A stretch of 64,000 nucleotides of DNA from Phormidesmis sp963710175 (GCA_963710175.1 CAVPZC010000002.1:1736001-1800000); one strand, 5' to 3'. Positions 33,460-42,957 are shown, counted from the stretch's first letter. Numbers and translations: made by a program. Notes: generated by a model not told the origin, from the sequence alone.

Positions 33460-33814
33460 AAACGAGCAGTAAGAGCTGCCGCCAGTGTAGACAATTTACA
33501 AATAACTCGCTCTAAACCAGCCGCCTGTGTAGATAATCTCACCCTTTTCTCCATTTGTGAGCTGCCTATAAACTGCTTGTAAACAGGCTCCGTGTTTATG
33601 GGGAATGTAAACAGTTCCTAGCAAGCGTGAACATTGTGTGAACTCAGTAGATTTTCTGATCTGCACTAGCCGTCATCGCTTATATGTGTATTGAGGCGTA
33701 TGCATTCCAAGCGTAACTGAACCAAAAAGAAGCGCTCGTGAGCCAGCCCAGATCAGTCAGTAAATTCTCTCGACTGTCGTCTCTAGCCTGAAAAAATTAC
33801 CAGTTGACGCGCAC
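33460..33814. promoter_or_regulatory. Divergent promoter region with short direct repeats
   Basis: No gene in 355 bases between nnr (minus) and the glycan block (plus). GCCGCC-AGTGTAGACAATTT at 33478-33497 recurs as GCCGCC-TGTGTAGATAATCT at 33520-33539 (17 of 20 identical, 42 bases apart). TGTAAACAG occurs twice, at 33578-33586 and 33606-33614, and GTGAAC twice nearby. Such repeats suggest regulator binding but no known operator matches. Confidence 0.4.
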
Positions 33815-35143
33815 ATGAAAATCCTGATGTTGGCACCTCATCCTTTTTACCAAGCTAGAGGCACACCGATTGCAGCAGACCTGGTGCTGAAAGTGCTTTC
33901 CCAGCGAGGCGAACAAGTCGATGTAATCGCTTTCCCCGAAGGCAGCGACGTTCAGTATGACAACGTCACTATATATCGCACGCCCGCATTCAGACTTGTG
34001 AAGAACATTCGTCCGGGCTTCTCCTGGAAAAAGGTCGTCTGTGACCTGTTTTTACTATTCCAAGCCATTAAGCTGGCTAAAAGCAACCGCTACGACCTGA
34101 TTCATGCCGGAGAGGAAGCTGTTTTTATTGCGCTGCTAATCAAAAAGCTGTTTGGCATTCCCTACGTTTACGACATGGACTCTTCTTTAGTTCAGCAACT
34201 GGTTGACAAGTACCCTCAGCTGAGCTTTCTAAAGAGCGTTCTCCAGCCCTGCGAAGGCTTCGCTATCCGCAACGCTAAAGCGGTGATTGCTGTCTGTCAG
34301 GCCCTAGCGGTCGAAATCCAGCGGTATCAACCCAACAAAGTCGTTATCATCCCTGACATTTCACTTCTCAACTACCACGCTGACTCTCCTGTTTAAAGCC
34401 ACGCAACTAAAGTCATGAAAACAACCATACAGCGCCCTCAAGTCCAAGCTCAGGTCTGCCCTCAAGTCCAAGCTCAGCCTCACTATAAAGAGCGCCTTAA
34501 AGAGCGATTTTACGTTGAGGGTGCATTGCTCATGTATGTGGGCAACTTAGAACAGTACCAGGGCATTGATTTGCTCCTGGAGAGCTTTGCTCAAGTGCTG
34601 CTATCAGCACCTACAGCCCATATTGTTGTGGTAGGTGGCAACGCAGACGACATTCAGCGATATCAGGCACAGGCCGCTCAGTACCAGATAGATGCCAACG
34701 TCCATTTTGTCGGTCCTCGGCCCATTCAGCAGCTCAAGCAGCTCTTAGCTCAAGCCGATATTGTGCTCTCCCCTCGCATTCAAGGCAACAATACGCCGAT
34801 GAAGCTCTACTCATATTTAGATAGCGGTAAAGCACTCCTGGCAACCAACCTGACAACCCATACTCAGGTGCTCAACGATCAGATAGCCTGGCTGGCCGAA
34901 CCTACTGCGGCAGATTTTGCAGCAGGTATGCTGCATCTGATTGATCGCCCTCAGCTCCGAGAAGATCTCGGCAAAGCCGCGCAGGCGTTCATCGCTAAGA
35001 ACCACACCTATGAGGCTTTTTCAAAAAAGCTCACGGCGCTGTATGACTGGATTGAAAACGATCTGTTAGCTGGTTCAGATCTGTCAACCACGGCTGACGT
35101 TAATAGCAGTGCAGAAGCGGGCCTGACCTCAATTAGCCTTTAG
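33815..35143 (+). pseudogene. GT4-family glycosyltransferase split by an in-frame TAA
   Basis: Two consecutive open stretches in the same frame read as one GT4 glycosyltransferase of about 442 codons. The first (33815-34396, 193 residues) is the acceptor half: MKILMLAPHPFYQARGTPIA, GFSWKKVVCDL, PYVYDMDSSLVQQLV. It ends at TAA 34394-34396. The second (ATG 34415, 242 residues) is the nucleotide-sugar half: LMYVGNLEQYQGIDLLLESF, HFVGPRPIQQLKQLL, SPRIQGNNTPMKLYSYLDSG. A short duplication (PQVQAQ repeated) sits just after the stop. Whether the gene is dead, read through, or works as two chains made from separate starts is open. It heads the glycan block. Confidence 0.72.
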
Positions 35144-35189
35144 AGGGCAGAGGGAAAAGGGGATTTTACTGCTTCGAGGGTTGGATTAT

Positions 35190-35210
35190 GGAGGCCTTCA
35201 GAAGGCCTCC
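35190..35210 (+). terminator. Perfect 10-bp hairpin after the GT4 gene
   Basis: GGAGGCCTTC, one A, GAAGGCCTCC lie 46 bases after the GT4 stop. There is no T-tract, so it is a terminator-like or processing hairpin rather than a classic intrinsic terminator. Confidence 0.5.
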
Positions 35211-35293
35211 GTGGGGAATCCTTCTAGGAGTAAGGGCCAATAGCTGCAAATGCCAATCAAACTATCAGATTTTTCATCAGAGGTCTACTCAGC

Positions 35294-37000
35294 ATGCAGA
35301 GGAATTTACCCGCCCTATCGAACCAGTCGTTTGACCTGCTGGTCATTGGTGGCGGGATTCACGGTGCCTGCGTAGCTTGGGAAGCCACTTTGAGAGGACT
35401 ATCAGTTGCCTTAGTAGAGCAGTCCGACTTTGCCTCTGGCACATCAGCTAATAGCCTAAAGGTGATTCACGGTGGCCTGCGCTATCTGCAAACGGCTGAC
35501 CTGCGGCGGATGCGTCAGTCCATCAAAGAGCGCCAAACGCTGATGCGCATTGCACCCCATTTGGTTCATCCAATGCCGGTGCTGGTGCCTATCTATGGCC
35601 ACAGTATTAAAGGCAGGGAGGCGATGACGGTCGCCTTAAAGATCAATGATTGGATCAGCTGCGATCGCAACCTCTACCTCACCGATCCACAAAAGCACAT
35701 CCCTGCTGGCCAGATGCTTTCCAAGCAAGCCTGCCTGGAGCAGCTGCCCGATTTGCCTGCCGACGGGCTGACCGGCGCGGCCTGCTTTTACGATGCTCAG
35801 ATGTATAACTCAGAGCAGCTGGTGCTGGCCTTTTTGCAGTCAGCAGCTCAGCGCGGCGCTCAGGTGGCCAACTATACGCGGGTGACTAATTTGCTCAGGA
35901 AGGGCGATCACGTCGTCGCTGCCACCGCTGAAGATCAGCTCACAGGCGATCGCTTCACCATTCAAGCCAAGACTATTATTAACGCCAGCGGTCCCTGGGT
36001 TAATCAACTGATTGCCACTGCGATGGAAAAGGTGTCCGAACCGCAGCCGCTGGCCAAAGCGATGAACCTGGTTACGCGCCCCCTGTTTGGCCCGCAGCAG
36101 AAGTGCGCCGTGGGAATAACTGGCCGAGCGCCGGGCAGCCGGCTATTCTTTATCGCGCCTTGGCGATCGCACTCCTTGATTGGCACCTGGTACGGCCACG
36201 ACTCCGGCCAGACCAAGCCGCCCACTGCCACCGCCGCCGAAATTGAGCGCTTTTTAGCCGATATCAACCAGGCCTACCCCAGCTTTAACCTCACCCCTGA
36301 TGACGTGCAGTGGGTGCACACCGGCCTGCTGCCTAGCTACGGCACCTCTTCAAAAGATGGCGAAGTGCAGCTGACCAAGCAGTTTCAGCTCAAAGATCAC
36401 CGCAGCGATGGGCTGAGCGGGCTGCTCTCTGTGACTGGCGTGAAGTACACGACGGCTCGGGATCTGGCCTGCCGCGCGGTTGACTGGGTGTTTCGTGATC
36501 GCGGTCAATTTTCTCCCCCTTCTCTCTCTCACCAGGAGCCTGTTTACGGCGGTCAAATTGAGCAGTTTCAGCGATTTACAGACGCTGCCATCAAAACCTA
36601 CGGCCAGCAGGTCTCAGCTCAAACCCTGCGGCAGCTGGTGTACAACTACGGCACTAACTATCCTCAAGTCCTAAAGCAGCTTCCTTTGGAGAATGACGCG
36701 CCGCCAGGGAGCGAGCAGAGTGTCCTGGCAGCAGAAGTTAAATACAGCGTGCAAACGACCATGCCTCAGACTCTTGGCGATGTGATCTTCCGCCGCACCG
36801 AGCTGGGCGCTGCCGGACATCCTGGCAACGAAGCGCTACAGCTATGTGGGCACATTATGGGTAGTGCCCTGGGCTGGAGTGCTGAGAAGCAACAGGCTGA
36901 AGTCGAGCAGGTTCAGCAGCACCTTAACCAGCAGCAATCTGGACGGCGGCAGCGCGTCGATCAGCCCCCTAAAGCGGCACGTCCGCCTTGCCGGGTATAG
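35294..37000 (+). CDS. GlpD-like FAD-dependent oxidoreductase (copy 1)
   Basis: A 568-residue flavoprotein of the glycerol-3-phosphate dehydrogenase (GlpD/GlpA) family. The N-terminus has the Rossmann FAD motif DLLVIGGGIHGACVAWEATLRG, then VEQSDFASGTSANSLKVIHG and GGLRYLQ, which is the GlpD signature. The C-terminal helical domain with VYNYGTNYP and AAEVKYSVQTTMPQTLGDVIFRRTEL matches the DAO C-terminal region. GlpD normally oxidises glycerol-3-phosphate to DHAP and passes electrons to quinone. Here the gene stands inside a glycan block, with a second paralogue at 41269, so another polyol phosphate or glycan precursor is possible. Start ATG 35294. No signal peptide; peripheral membrane binding is likely. 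Confidence 0.85.
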   Translation: MQRNLPALSNQSFDLLVIGGGIHGACVAWEATLRGLSVALVEQSDFASGTSANSLKVIHGGLRYLQTADLRRMRQSIKERQTLMRIAPHLVHPMPVLVPIYGHSIKGREAMTVALKINDWISCDRNLYLTDPQKHIPAGQMLSKQACLEQLPDLPADGLTGAACFYDAQMYNSEQLVLAFLQSAAQRGAQVANYTRVTNLLRKGDHVVAATAEDQLTGDRFTIQAKTIINASGPWVNQLIATAMEKVSEPQPLAKAMNLVTRPLFGPQQKCAVGITGRAPGSRLFFIAPWRSHSLIGTWYGHDSGQTKPPTATAAEIERFLADINQAYPSFNLTPDDVQWVHTGLLPSYGTSSKDGEVQLTKQFQLKDHRSDGLSGLLSVTGVKYTTARDLACRAVDWVFRDRGQFSPPSLSHQEPVYGGQIEQFQRFTDAAIKTYGQQVSAQTLRQLVYNYGTNYPQVLKQLPLENDAPPGSEQSVLAAEVKYSVQTTMPQTLGDVIFRRTELGAAGHPGNEALQLCGHIMGSALGWSAEKQQAEVEQVQQHLNQQQSGRRQRVDQPPKAARPPCRV

Positions 37001-37039
37001 TCCCCGCTGCATTAGAAGCTGTCATCAGGAATCTACACT

Positions 37040-37585
37040 ATGCCTTCGCCCATTGCCCACTCGGTCACAGGCTATGCCCTGACTCATCTGCCGGTTGTCA
37101 AAAATGCTCTGCCCAGGCGGGTCTGGCCGATCACCCCAATCGTGGCGATCTACGGTGTCTTAGTCGCCAATTTGCCCGATTTGGATTTTCTACCGCAGTT
37201 GCTCACTGACCTGCGGTTTCATCGTGGGCCGTCTCACAGCCTCTTGGCGGCGCTGCTCGTCAGTGGCTTGCTAACCTGGGTAGTTCATCGCTACCGCCCT
37301 CAATCTAGCTACGGCGTGATTTTTAGCCTTACCCTCGGGCTCTACAGTTCACATCTATTTCTAGACTTGTTTACGACGGGGGGTAGCGGCTTGCCCCTCT
37401 TATGGCCGCTGAGCTCTCAGTCTTTTCGAGCACCGTTTGCACTGTTTCCAGCGGTTCACTACTCACGCGGGCTGTGGGATAACACTCACTTGGTCTTCAT
37501 TGGCGCAGAACTGCTTTACTCGCTAGTTTTGCTCAGTGGGCTACAGCTTGGGAAAATTGGCAATACTCGTCAAGTCTCTCGTTAG
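37040..37585 (+). CDS. YdjM-like membrane metal-dependent hydrolase
   Basis: A 181-residue membrane protein. It begins PSPIAHSVTGYALTHLPVVK and has NLPDLDFLPQLL, RFHRGPSHSLLAALLV and LGLYSSHLFLDLFT, the His/Asp pattern (AH, PDxD, HRGxSHS, HLxxD) of the YdjM/DUF457 inner-membrane family, often annotated as metal-dependent hydrolases. Three to four hydrophobic helices surround these motifs, which would face one side of the membrane. Its substrate is not known. Start ATG 37040, 39 bases after the GlpD-like stop, so it is probably in the same operon. Confidence 0.82.
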   Translation: MPSPIAHSVTGYALTHLPVVKNALPRRVWPITPIVAIYGVLVANLPDLDFLPQLLTDLRFHRGPSHSLLAALLVSGLLTWVVHRYRPQSSYGVIFSLTLGLYSSHLFLDLFTTGGSGLPLLWPLSSQSFRAPFALFPAVHYSRGLWDNTHLVFIGAELLYSLVLLSGLQLGKIGNTRQVSR

Positions 37586-37616
37586 CGATCGCCCGCTTCG
37601 CCGCATTTAGATTAGG

Positions 37617-38426
37617 ATGCCCTTTACCATGACGCCATCTAACCTACCCTTTGTATTAGTAGATGCCCACGTCCATTTACATCCCTGCTATGACCTGGCA
37701 CAGTTCTTAACAGCAGCCCTGGCAAATTTTCAGCGCCAAAGTGACCGGCTAGCGCTAGCCCAGCCAGTGACGGCGGCTTTACTGCTGGCAGAAGTCAGCG
37801 GAGTCAACGCCTTTTCAGACCTGGCAGCTCGCTGTCAGCAAAGCCATCAAAAGCTCTCAGACTGGGAAATCTGTCCGACCGCCGAGGCCGCTTCGCTCCG
37901 TTTAAAGCACACTTCGGGTCACACTCTCTTCATAGCTGCGGGACGACAGGCCGTCACCCAAGAGGGTATCGAGGTGCTGGCGCTGATTACCGCTGCTGAA
38001 ATTGAGGACGGGCTGAGCCTGAAAGACACGCTATCGGCGGCGGCGGCGGCTGATAGTCTACCCGTTTTACCCTGGGGCGTAGGGAAATGGCTGGGTAAGC
38101 GCGGCCAGCTAGTAGCCGATCAGCTAAAAGCTGCCGATGGTCCTCTTTTTGCCGGAGACAACGGCGGCAGACCTGGCTTCTGGCCGCTGCCGGCCTATTT
38201 CCAGCAGCGCCTACAGTTGCCCGGCAGCGACCCTTTGCCTCTGCCTTATGAAGCTGAGCGAGCGGGCAGTTTTGGCTTTGTCACCCAAGGTCACCTCGAT
38301 TGGGATAAACCAGGCGAAAGTCTTAAGCAGATTCTGCTCGGGCCTCAGCCCGTTATCCAGGCTTACGGGCGATCGCAATCACCCTGGCGCTTCTTAAAAA
38401 ACCAGTCTCTGCTCAGACTGAGCTGA
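37617..38426 (+). CDS. Unknown protein with N-terminal HxH motif
   Basis: A 269-residue soluble protein that I cannot place. It opens with FVLVDAHVHLHPCYDLAQFL: the HxH after a buried strand is the first metal motif of amidohydrolase and PHP folds. Further candidates for conserved residues are LPWGVGKWLGKRG, FAGDNGGRPGFWPLP and a late TQGHLDWDKPGE. The complete ligand set of either family is not visible, so hydrolase activity is only a possibility. No membrane helix. Start ATG 37617 (another ATG at 37629). It is 31 bases downstream of the YdjM-like gene and 62 bases upstream of the methyltransferase. Confidence 0.6.
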   Translation: MPFTMTPSNLPFVLVDAHVHLHPCYDLAQFLTAALANFQRQSDRLALAQPVTAALLLAEVSGVNAFSDLAARCQQSHQKLSDWEICPTAEAASLRLKHTSGHTLFIAAGRQAVTQEGIEVLALITAAEIEDGLSLKDTLSAAAAADSLPVLPWGVGKWLGKRGQLVADQLKAADGPLFAGDNGGRPGFWPLPAYFQQRLQLPGSDPLPLPYEAERAGSFGFVTQGHLDWDKPGESLKQILLGPQPVIQAYGRSQSPWRFLKNQSLLRLS

Positions 38427-38488
38427 TCCTAATTTGTCTCCCGCTCTTTTGTCTTCCGCTCTGTTTAAATTCTTCTGCTAGCACCGTC

Positions 38489-39259
38489 ATGATTTCTACC
38501 GAACCCTTTCCAGAGACCGCCGATATCGAAACCTCTTCAGAAGCCTATGCCTCACGGTTCGCCGGGCCGACCGGAGCCTGGCTATTGCGCGTGCAGTCAG
38601 AGGCGACTTTGGCTATGCTCAAACCCTACCCCAAAGCCAGCGTGCTAGAAGTGGGTGGCGGGCACGGCCAGCTAACCTCACGGCTAATAGAGGCCGGACA
38701 TACGGTAACGGTCCTCGGCAGCGACGAGAGCTGCCAGACCAGAATTCGCCCGCTCGTAGAATCCGGTCAGTGCCAGTTTGAAGTCGGCAACGTGCTGGCC
38801 CTGCCTTACGCCGATAGCTCATTTGATGTGGTGATTAGCTATCGGTTTTTGGCCCATGTAGAGCAGTGGCAGCAGTTTTTGAGTGAGCTGGCCCGCGTTG
38901 CTAAGCGCGCTGTGCTGGTTGACTATCCAACATTGCGCAGCGTCAACTACATTACGCCGCTGCTATTTCCTGTCAAAAAAGGCGTTGAAGGCAACACCCG
39001 GCCCTACACCTGCTACGACGAAACCGAGCTGCTGGCCTACGCGCAGAGCATAGGGTTGAGTGTCGGCAATTCTCAGCAGGAGAAGCGTCACCAGCGCTAC
39101 GCCCAGTTTTTTTGGCCCATGGTTTTACACCGAATGCTGGGCAAACCTCAGCTGTCTGCACTTCTAGAAGGCGGGTCGCGGCGAGTCGGCCTCTCTCGGC
39201 AGTTTGGCTCCCCGGTAATTCTCAAACTGACTAAACAGGAGACAGCTACTCATGGATGA
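38489..39259 (+). CDS. Class I SAM-dependent methyltransferase
   Basis: A 256-residue Rossmann-like methyltransferase. Motif I is ASVLEVGGGHGQLTSRLIEAG (SAM-binding glycines), followed by VTVLGSDESC, VGNVLALPYADSSFDVVISYRFLAHVEQW (motifs II and III of UbiE/Methyltransf_11 type) and LARVAKRAVLVDYP. The acceptor is unknown; within this block a sugar or lipid-linked precursor is the obvious guess. Start ATG 38489. The stop overlaps the start of the next gene by eight bases, indicating translational coupling with the SDR. Confidence 0.85.
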   Translation: MISTEPFPETADIETSSEAYASRFAGPTGAWLLRVQSEATLAMLKPYPKASVLEVGGGHGQLTSRLIEAGHTVTVLGSDESCQTRIRPLVESGQCQFEVGNVLALPYADSSFDVVISYRFLAHVEQWQQFLSELARVAKRAVLVDYPTLRSVNYITPLLFPVKKGVEGNTRPYTCYDETELLAYAQSIGLSVGNSQQEKRHQRYAQFFWPMVLHRMLGKPQLSALLEGGSRRVGLSRQFGSPVILKLTKQETATHG

Positions 39260-40298
39260 TTCACTCACTGCTAATTCATCTAGTGACGGTACACAGCTCC
39301 CGCCGGGCAGTCGCGTTTTGGTTACAGGCGCAACCGGCTTCACCGGCTCTCTTCTGGTTCGTAAGCTGGTAAAACAAGGGCTTGAAGTAGTGGCGATCGC
39401 TCGTCCCACTTCCAATATCCAGCAGTTCGAAGGACTCCCCATCGAATGGATACGCGGAGATGTCTTCGACGCCGCGCTGATTGACCAAGCGATGGCGAAT
39501 GTTAGCTACATCTTCCATATGGTAACGCCGTTTCGCGAAGCCAAATCTCCTGACCAAGGCTATTACAATGTCCACGTCCTAAGCACGCAGCTGCTCGCTC
39601 AAGCCGCGCTCAAGCAGCCTGACTTCAAGCGCTTTGTGCATGTGTCTACCATTGGCGTCCACGGACATATCGCTGATCCCCCCGCAGATGAAACCTACCC
39701 AACCTCCCCTGGCGATGTCTATCAGGAGTCCAAGCTGGAGGGCGAAGAGTGGATTAAGGCATTTGGAGAGAAAACAGGGCTACCAGTCACCATTGTTCGC
39801 CCTGCTGGAATTTACGGCCCCGGAGAAAAGCGACTGCTGAAAATCTATAAAATGGTCAGCAAGGGCTGGGTGCCTGCCATTGGCGACGGCAGTAATTTAC
39901 TGCACTTCATTCATGTGGATGATCTGACCGACTGTTTCCTGCTCACAGCGACCCACCCCAGAGCCGTCGGCGAAACCTTCATCTGCGGCAGCGAGCAGGC
40001 GATTACCCTCAAAGAGATGGTTTCACTGATTAGCGACTACTACTCTAAACCGATCAAATTCATCCAGCTCCCGGCTGCTCCCCTGTTTGCCATAGCAGAT
40101 TTTTGCGAGCTAATCTTCCGACCGTTAGGCATCGAACCACCGATCTACCGCAGAAGACTGGCCTTCTACACCAAAGATCGCTCGTTTAACACTGCAAAAG
40201 TCAGAGATCTTCTAGGCTTTAAACCGCGCCATTCCGATCAAGACGGTCTTAAGGAAATGGCCCAATGGTATCTCGATCAGCAGTGGATTTCTCTCTAG
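39252..40298 (+). CDS. Extended SDR: NAD(P)-dependent epimerase/dehydratase
   Basis: A 348-residue extended short-chain dehydrogenase. The nucleotide-binding motif is VLVTGATGFTGSLLVRKL (GxxGxxG) at about residues 18-35. The catalytic YxxxK is in DVYQESKLEGEEW with the serine in FVHVSTIGVHG. The C-terminal part (VRPAGIYGPGEKRLL, GDGSNLLHFIHVDDLTDCFLL) is typical of sugar-nucleotide epimerases and of 3-beta-hydroxysteroid-type reductases. The substrate is therefore ambiguous: a nucleotide sugar or a lipid alcohol. Start ATG 39252 overlaps the methyltransferase end. Confidence 0.85.
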   Translation: MDDSLTANSSSDGTQLPPGSRVLVTGATGFTGSLLVRKLVKQGLEVVAIARPTSNIQQFEGLPIEWIRGDVFDAALIDQAMANVSYIFHMVTPFREAKSPDQGYYNVHVLSTQLLAQAALKQPDFKRFVHVSTIGVHGHIADPPADETYPTSPGDVYQESKLEGEEWIKAFGEKTGLPVTIVRPAGIYGPGEKRLLKIYKMVSKGWVPAIGDGSNLLHFIHVDDLTDCFLLTATHPRAVGETFICGSEQAITLKEMVSLISDYYSKPIKFIQLPAAPLFAIADFCELIFRPLGIEPPIYRRRLAFYTKDRSFNTAKVRDLLGFKPRHSDQDGLKEMAQWYLDQQWISL

Positions 40299-40377
40299 CA
40301 CCTCACTAGCAGAGAGGATCGCTATTGCCATAGACGCATACGTATTTTTAAACACATCATCCAAAGGCCGATTAACG

Positions 40378-41181
40378 ATGACATCAGGAAATTTCAAAGT
40401 TAGAGAGTTCAGCCAAGGTAAAGTCCCTCGCTGGCAGCAGTACGCGGCTCTCACCATTGGTAAAGTTGACGTAGGCAGCCTGCTCAAATTTGAACTCATT
40501 ACCTTACTGTGCAGCGGCTTGCCAGGTGCTTTGGGGCTTTATCTGAGGAGTAAGCTTTACCCGACGCTTTTAGCAGAAGTGGGCAAAAACGTTGTCTTTG
40601 GACGGGGCGTCACGCTCAGGCATCCGCACAAAATTCGCATTGGCAGCAATGTAATCATTGATGACAACTGTGTCCTCGACGCCAAAGGAGAAACCAATTC
40701 AGGAATCAGCGTCGGCGACGGCGTTTTTATCGGTCGCAACACCATCCTCTACTGTAAAAACGGCGACATAGAAATACAATCTCAGGTAAATATTGGCGCC
40801 AATTGTGAAGTGTATTCAAAGCAGCGGCTCATTATAGGCAAGGGAACCCTGATCGCCGCTTATAACTATATTATGAGCGGCGGCAGATACGACTATCGCT
40901 CAGCGGTTCCACTGGCCGATCAAAGCAGCTATTCAGACGGTCCAACTTCAATTGGAGAAAATTGCTGGATAGGCGCTAAAGGCGTAGTTCTAGATGGCGT
41001 TTCCATTGGCGATAATGCCATTGTTGGGGCCGGGGCTATTGTCACCAAGGATCTTCCCGCAAACGTAATTGCGATGGGGATACCGGCCAAAGTAGTTGAC
41101 CGCAAAGAGGCCCTTGAGCCCGCTCCAGCTGAGCCCCTGACTACCACAGTTCAGCATGGACAGACGTTACAACCGTCTTAA
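40378..41181 (+). CDS. Hexapeptide-repeat (left-handed beta-helix) acyltransferase
   Basis: A 267-residue protein whose residues about 65-240 form imperfect hexapeptide repeats: VGKNVVFGRGVTLRHPHKI, IGSNVIIDDNCVLDA, ISVGDGVFIGRNTILY, IGANCEVYSKQRLIIGKGTLIA, IGENCWIGAKGVVLDGVSIG, DNAIVGAGAIVTKDLPANVIAMGIPAKVV. The last segment is the standard end of the helix in O-acetyltransferases such as LacA and WbbJ. An N-terminal extension of about 60 residues with a hydrophobic patch may touch the membrane. It probably acetylates a sugar. Start ATG 40378, 79 bases after the SDR stop. Confidence 0.87.
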   Translation: MTSGNFKVREFSQGKVPRWQQYAALTIGKVDVGSLLKFELITLLCSGLPGALGLYLRSKLYPTLLAEVGKNVVFGRGVTLRHPHKIRIGSNVIIDDNCVLDAKGETNSGISVGDGVFIGRNTILYCKNGDIEIQSQVNIGANCEVYSKQRLIIGKGTLIAAYNYIMSGGRYDYRSAVPLADQSSYSDGPTSIGENCWIGAKGVVLDGVSIGDNAIVGAGAIVTKDLPANVIAMGIPAKVVDRKEALEPAPAEPLTTTVQHGQTLQPS

Positions 41182-41268
41182 GGATCCAGCTTTTCCAAGC
41201 AAACACGCTGTTGGGAAACTCCTTGGCTAAAAACTAAACGACCTAAAACTGTACTTTTGAGGTGAAGA

Positions 41269-42957
41269 ATGAAGCGAAATATCCAAGCGCTAATGAGTCA
41301 AGACTATGACCTCTTGATAATTGGAGGCGGTATCAATGGGGCAGCCTGCGCTTGGGATGCGACCCTGCGCGGATTGAAAGTTGCCCTGCTAGAGCGAAAC
41401 GATTTTGGCGGGGCCACCTCGTCCAATAGTTCTAAAATCGCCCACAGCGGCTTGCGCTACTTACAGCACGCCGACTTCAAGCGGATGCGTGAATCCATCC
41501 GCGAGCGCAATCTTCTCTTAGAGCGAGCACCTCATCTGGTTGATTCGCAGCCTTACCTGCTGCCGATATACGGGCATGGCATCAAAGGCAGAGAGACTAT
41601 GGCTATCTACATCAAAACCTTTGATCTGTTCAGCCCAGATAGACGCTGGTTCAAAGATCCGGCCCGTAGAATCCCGAACTCCTACATGATCTCAAAAGAA
41701 GAGGTCTTAAAGATTGCGCCCGAAATCGACACTCAGAACTTAACAGGTGGCGCAGTTTGGTCCGAAGGTCAGATGCACAATACAGAGCGGCTGCTGCTCT
41801 CTTACATTCGCTCTGCTGTGGATCACGGGGCCAGCATCGCCAACTATATCGAAGTCACCGATTTCCTTCAGTCTGGCAACAGCATCACTGGGGTTCAGGC
41901 CAAAGATCGTCTCAGCGGCGAGACCTTTACGATAAAAGCCAAGGCCGTTGTCAACGCCTCTGGCCCTCAGATTGTTAAAACGCTCAATCTCTCCGGCAAG
42001 CCATCTATCGGCCGTCAGGTTCACGCTTCTAAAGCTTTCACCCTCCTCACCCGGCCACTCACTGCCAAACATGCTCTGACATTTCCGATCAAGCCAATGT
42101 ACGAGGATAAGCAGGCGATTGTCGATAAAAAGTCCAGTCTGACATTTGCGATTCCCTGGCGCGGCTATTCCATGATTGGCTCGCTGCACTTGGCCTGCGA
42201 CGACGATCCGGCAAAGGTCACCATTACTGAAGAAGAGATCCAAACCTACATCGACTTGATCAATGATGGCTACCCGGCAGCAAGGCTTACCCGAGAAGAT
42301 GTTCGACATGTTCTTTGGGGCATCGTTCCAGCAGATGAAGCTGGTTCAGCCGCGCCCAAGAAGCACTACCAGATTCTAGATCACGCTAAGGAAGACCAGC
42401 TTGAAGGACTCGTTAGTGTAGTCGGCGTTAAGTACACAACGGCCCGCGATGTGGCTCAAAAGGCTATCGACATTATCTGCAAAAAGCTGAGCAAATCGTC
42501 AGCCTGCACCACGCACAAAGTTCCGCTATGGGGCGGCGACATTGAGTTCTTAGATAAGTTTAAGCAGCAGGCCCTACAGTCAGAGTCTCCACGATTTAGC
42601 GAAGCGGTAATTCTCCACCTGGTAAACACATATGGTTCTAAGTATCCGCTAGTTCTCGCCTACTTAGAGGAAAACCCGGCGTGGGCTGAGGTGATTCCAG
42701 ACAGCACTGTTCTAAAAGTGGAAGTAATCCACGCTGTTCGTGATGAACTCGCTGAAAAGCTGGCCGATGTTGTCTTCAGACGGACCGATCTAGCGAGCTT
42801 AGAATATCCGGGCGAAAAAGCGCTGCGGGTATGCGCCGAGCTGATGGCGAAAGAATTGGGATGGAGCGAGTCTCGGATACAGAGCGAGATGGAGGAGGTA
42901 GAGAAGGCTTATATCGTGATTCCCAGCGATAAGAAGCCTTGCGCTGCACCTGCATAA
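41269..42957 (+). CDS. GlpD-like FAD-dependent oxidoreductase (copy 2)
   Basis: A 562-residue paralogue of the protein at 35294; by eye about 40-45 percent of N-terminal residues agree. The FAD motif is YDLLIIGGGINGAACAWDATLRG; then ERNDFGGATSSNSSKIAHSGLRYLQ, where the GlpD signature HGGLRYL reads HSGLRYL, a change at a residue otherwise usually glycine. The C-terminal domain carries VNTYGSKYP and VEVIHAVRDELAEKLADVVFRRTDL. I infer that the two copies have different substrates or redox partners. Start ATG 41269 with GAGGTGAAG just upstream as the ribosome-binding site. A perfect palindrome follows about 90 bases after the stop. Confidence 0.85.
   Translation: MKRNIQALMSQDYDLLIIGGGINGAACAWDATLRGLKVALLERNDFGGATSSNSSKIAHSGLRYLQHADFKRMRESIRERNLLLERAPHLVDSQPYLLPIYGHGIKGRETMAIYIKTFDLFSPDRRWFKDPARRIPNSYMISKEEVLKIAPEIDTQNLTGGAVWSEGQMHNTERLLLSYIRSAVDHGASIANYIEVTDFLQSGNSITGVQAKDRLSGETFTIKAKAVVNASGPQIVKTLNLSGKPSIGRQVHASKAFTLLTRPLTAKHALTFPIKPMYEDKQAIVDKKSSLTFAIPWRGYSMIGSLHLACDDDPAKVTITEEEIQTYIDLINDGYPAARLTREDVRHVLWGIVPADEAGSAAPKKHYQILDHAKEDQLEGLVSVVGVKYTTARDVAQKAIDIICKKLSKSSACTTHKVPLWGGDIEFLDKFKQQALQSESPRFSEAVILHLVNTYGSKYPLVLAYLEENPAWAEVIPDSTVLKVEVIHAVRDELAEKLADVVFRRTDLASLEYPGEKALRVCAELMAKELGWSESRIQSEMEEVEKAYIVIPSDKKPCAAPA

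Noticed and set aside
34415..35143. A separate, independent glycosyltransferase gene
   Set aside because: It contains only the C-terminal half of a GT4 enzyme, in frame with the preceding half; a one-domain enzyme is less likely than a split gene.
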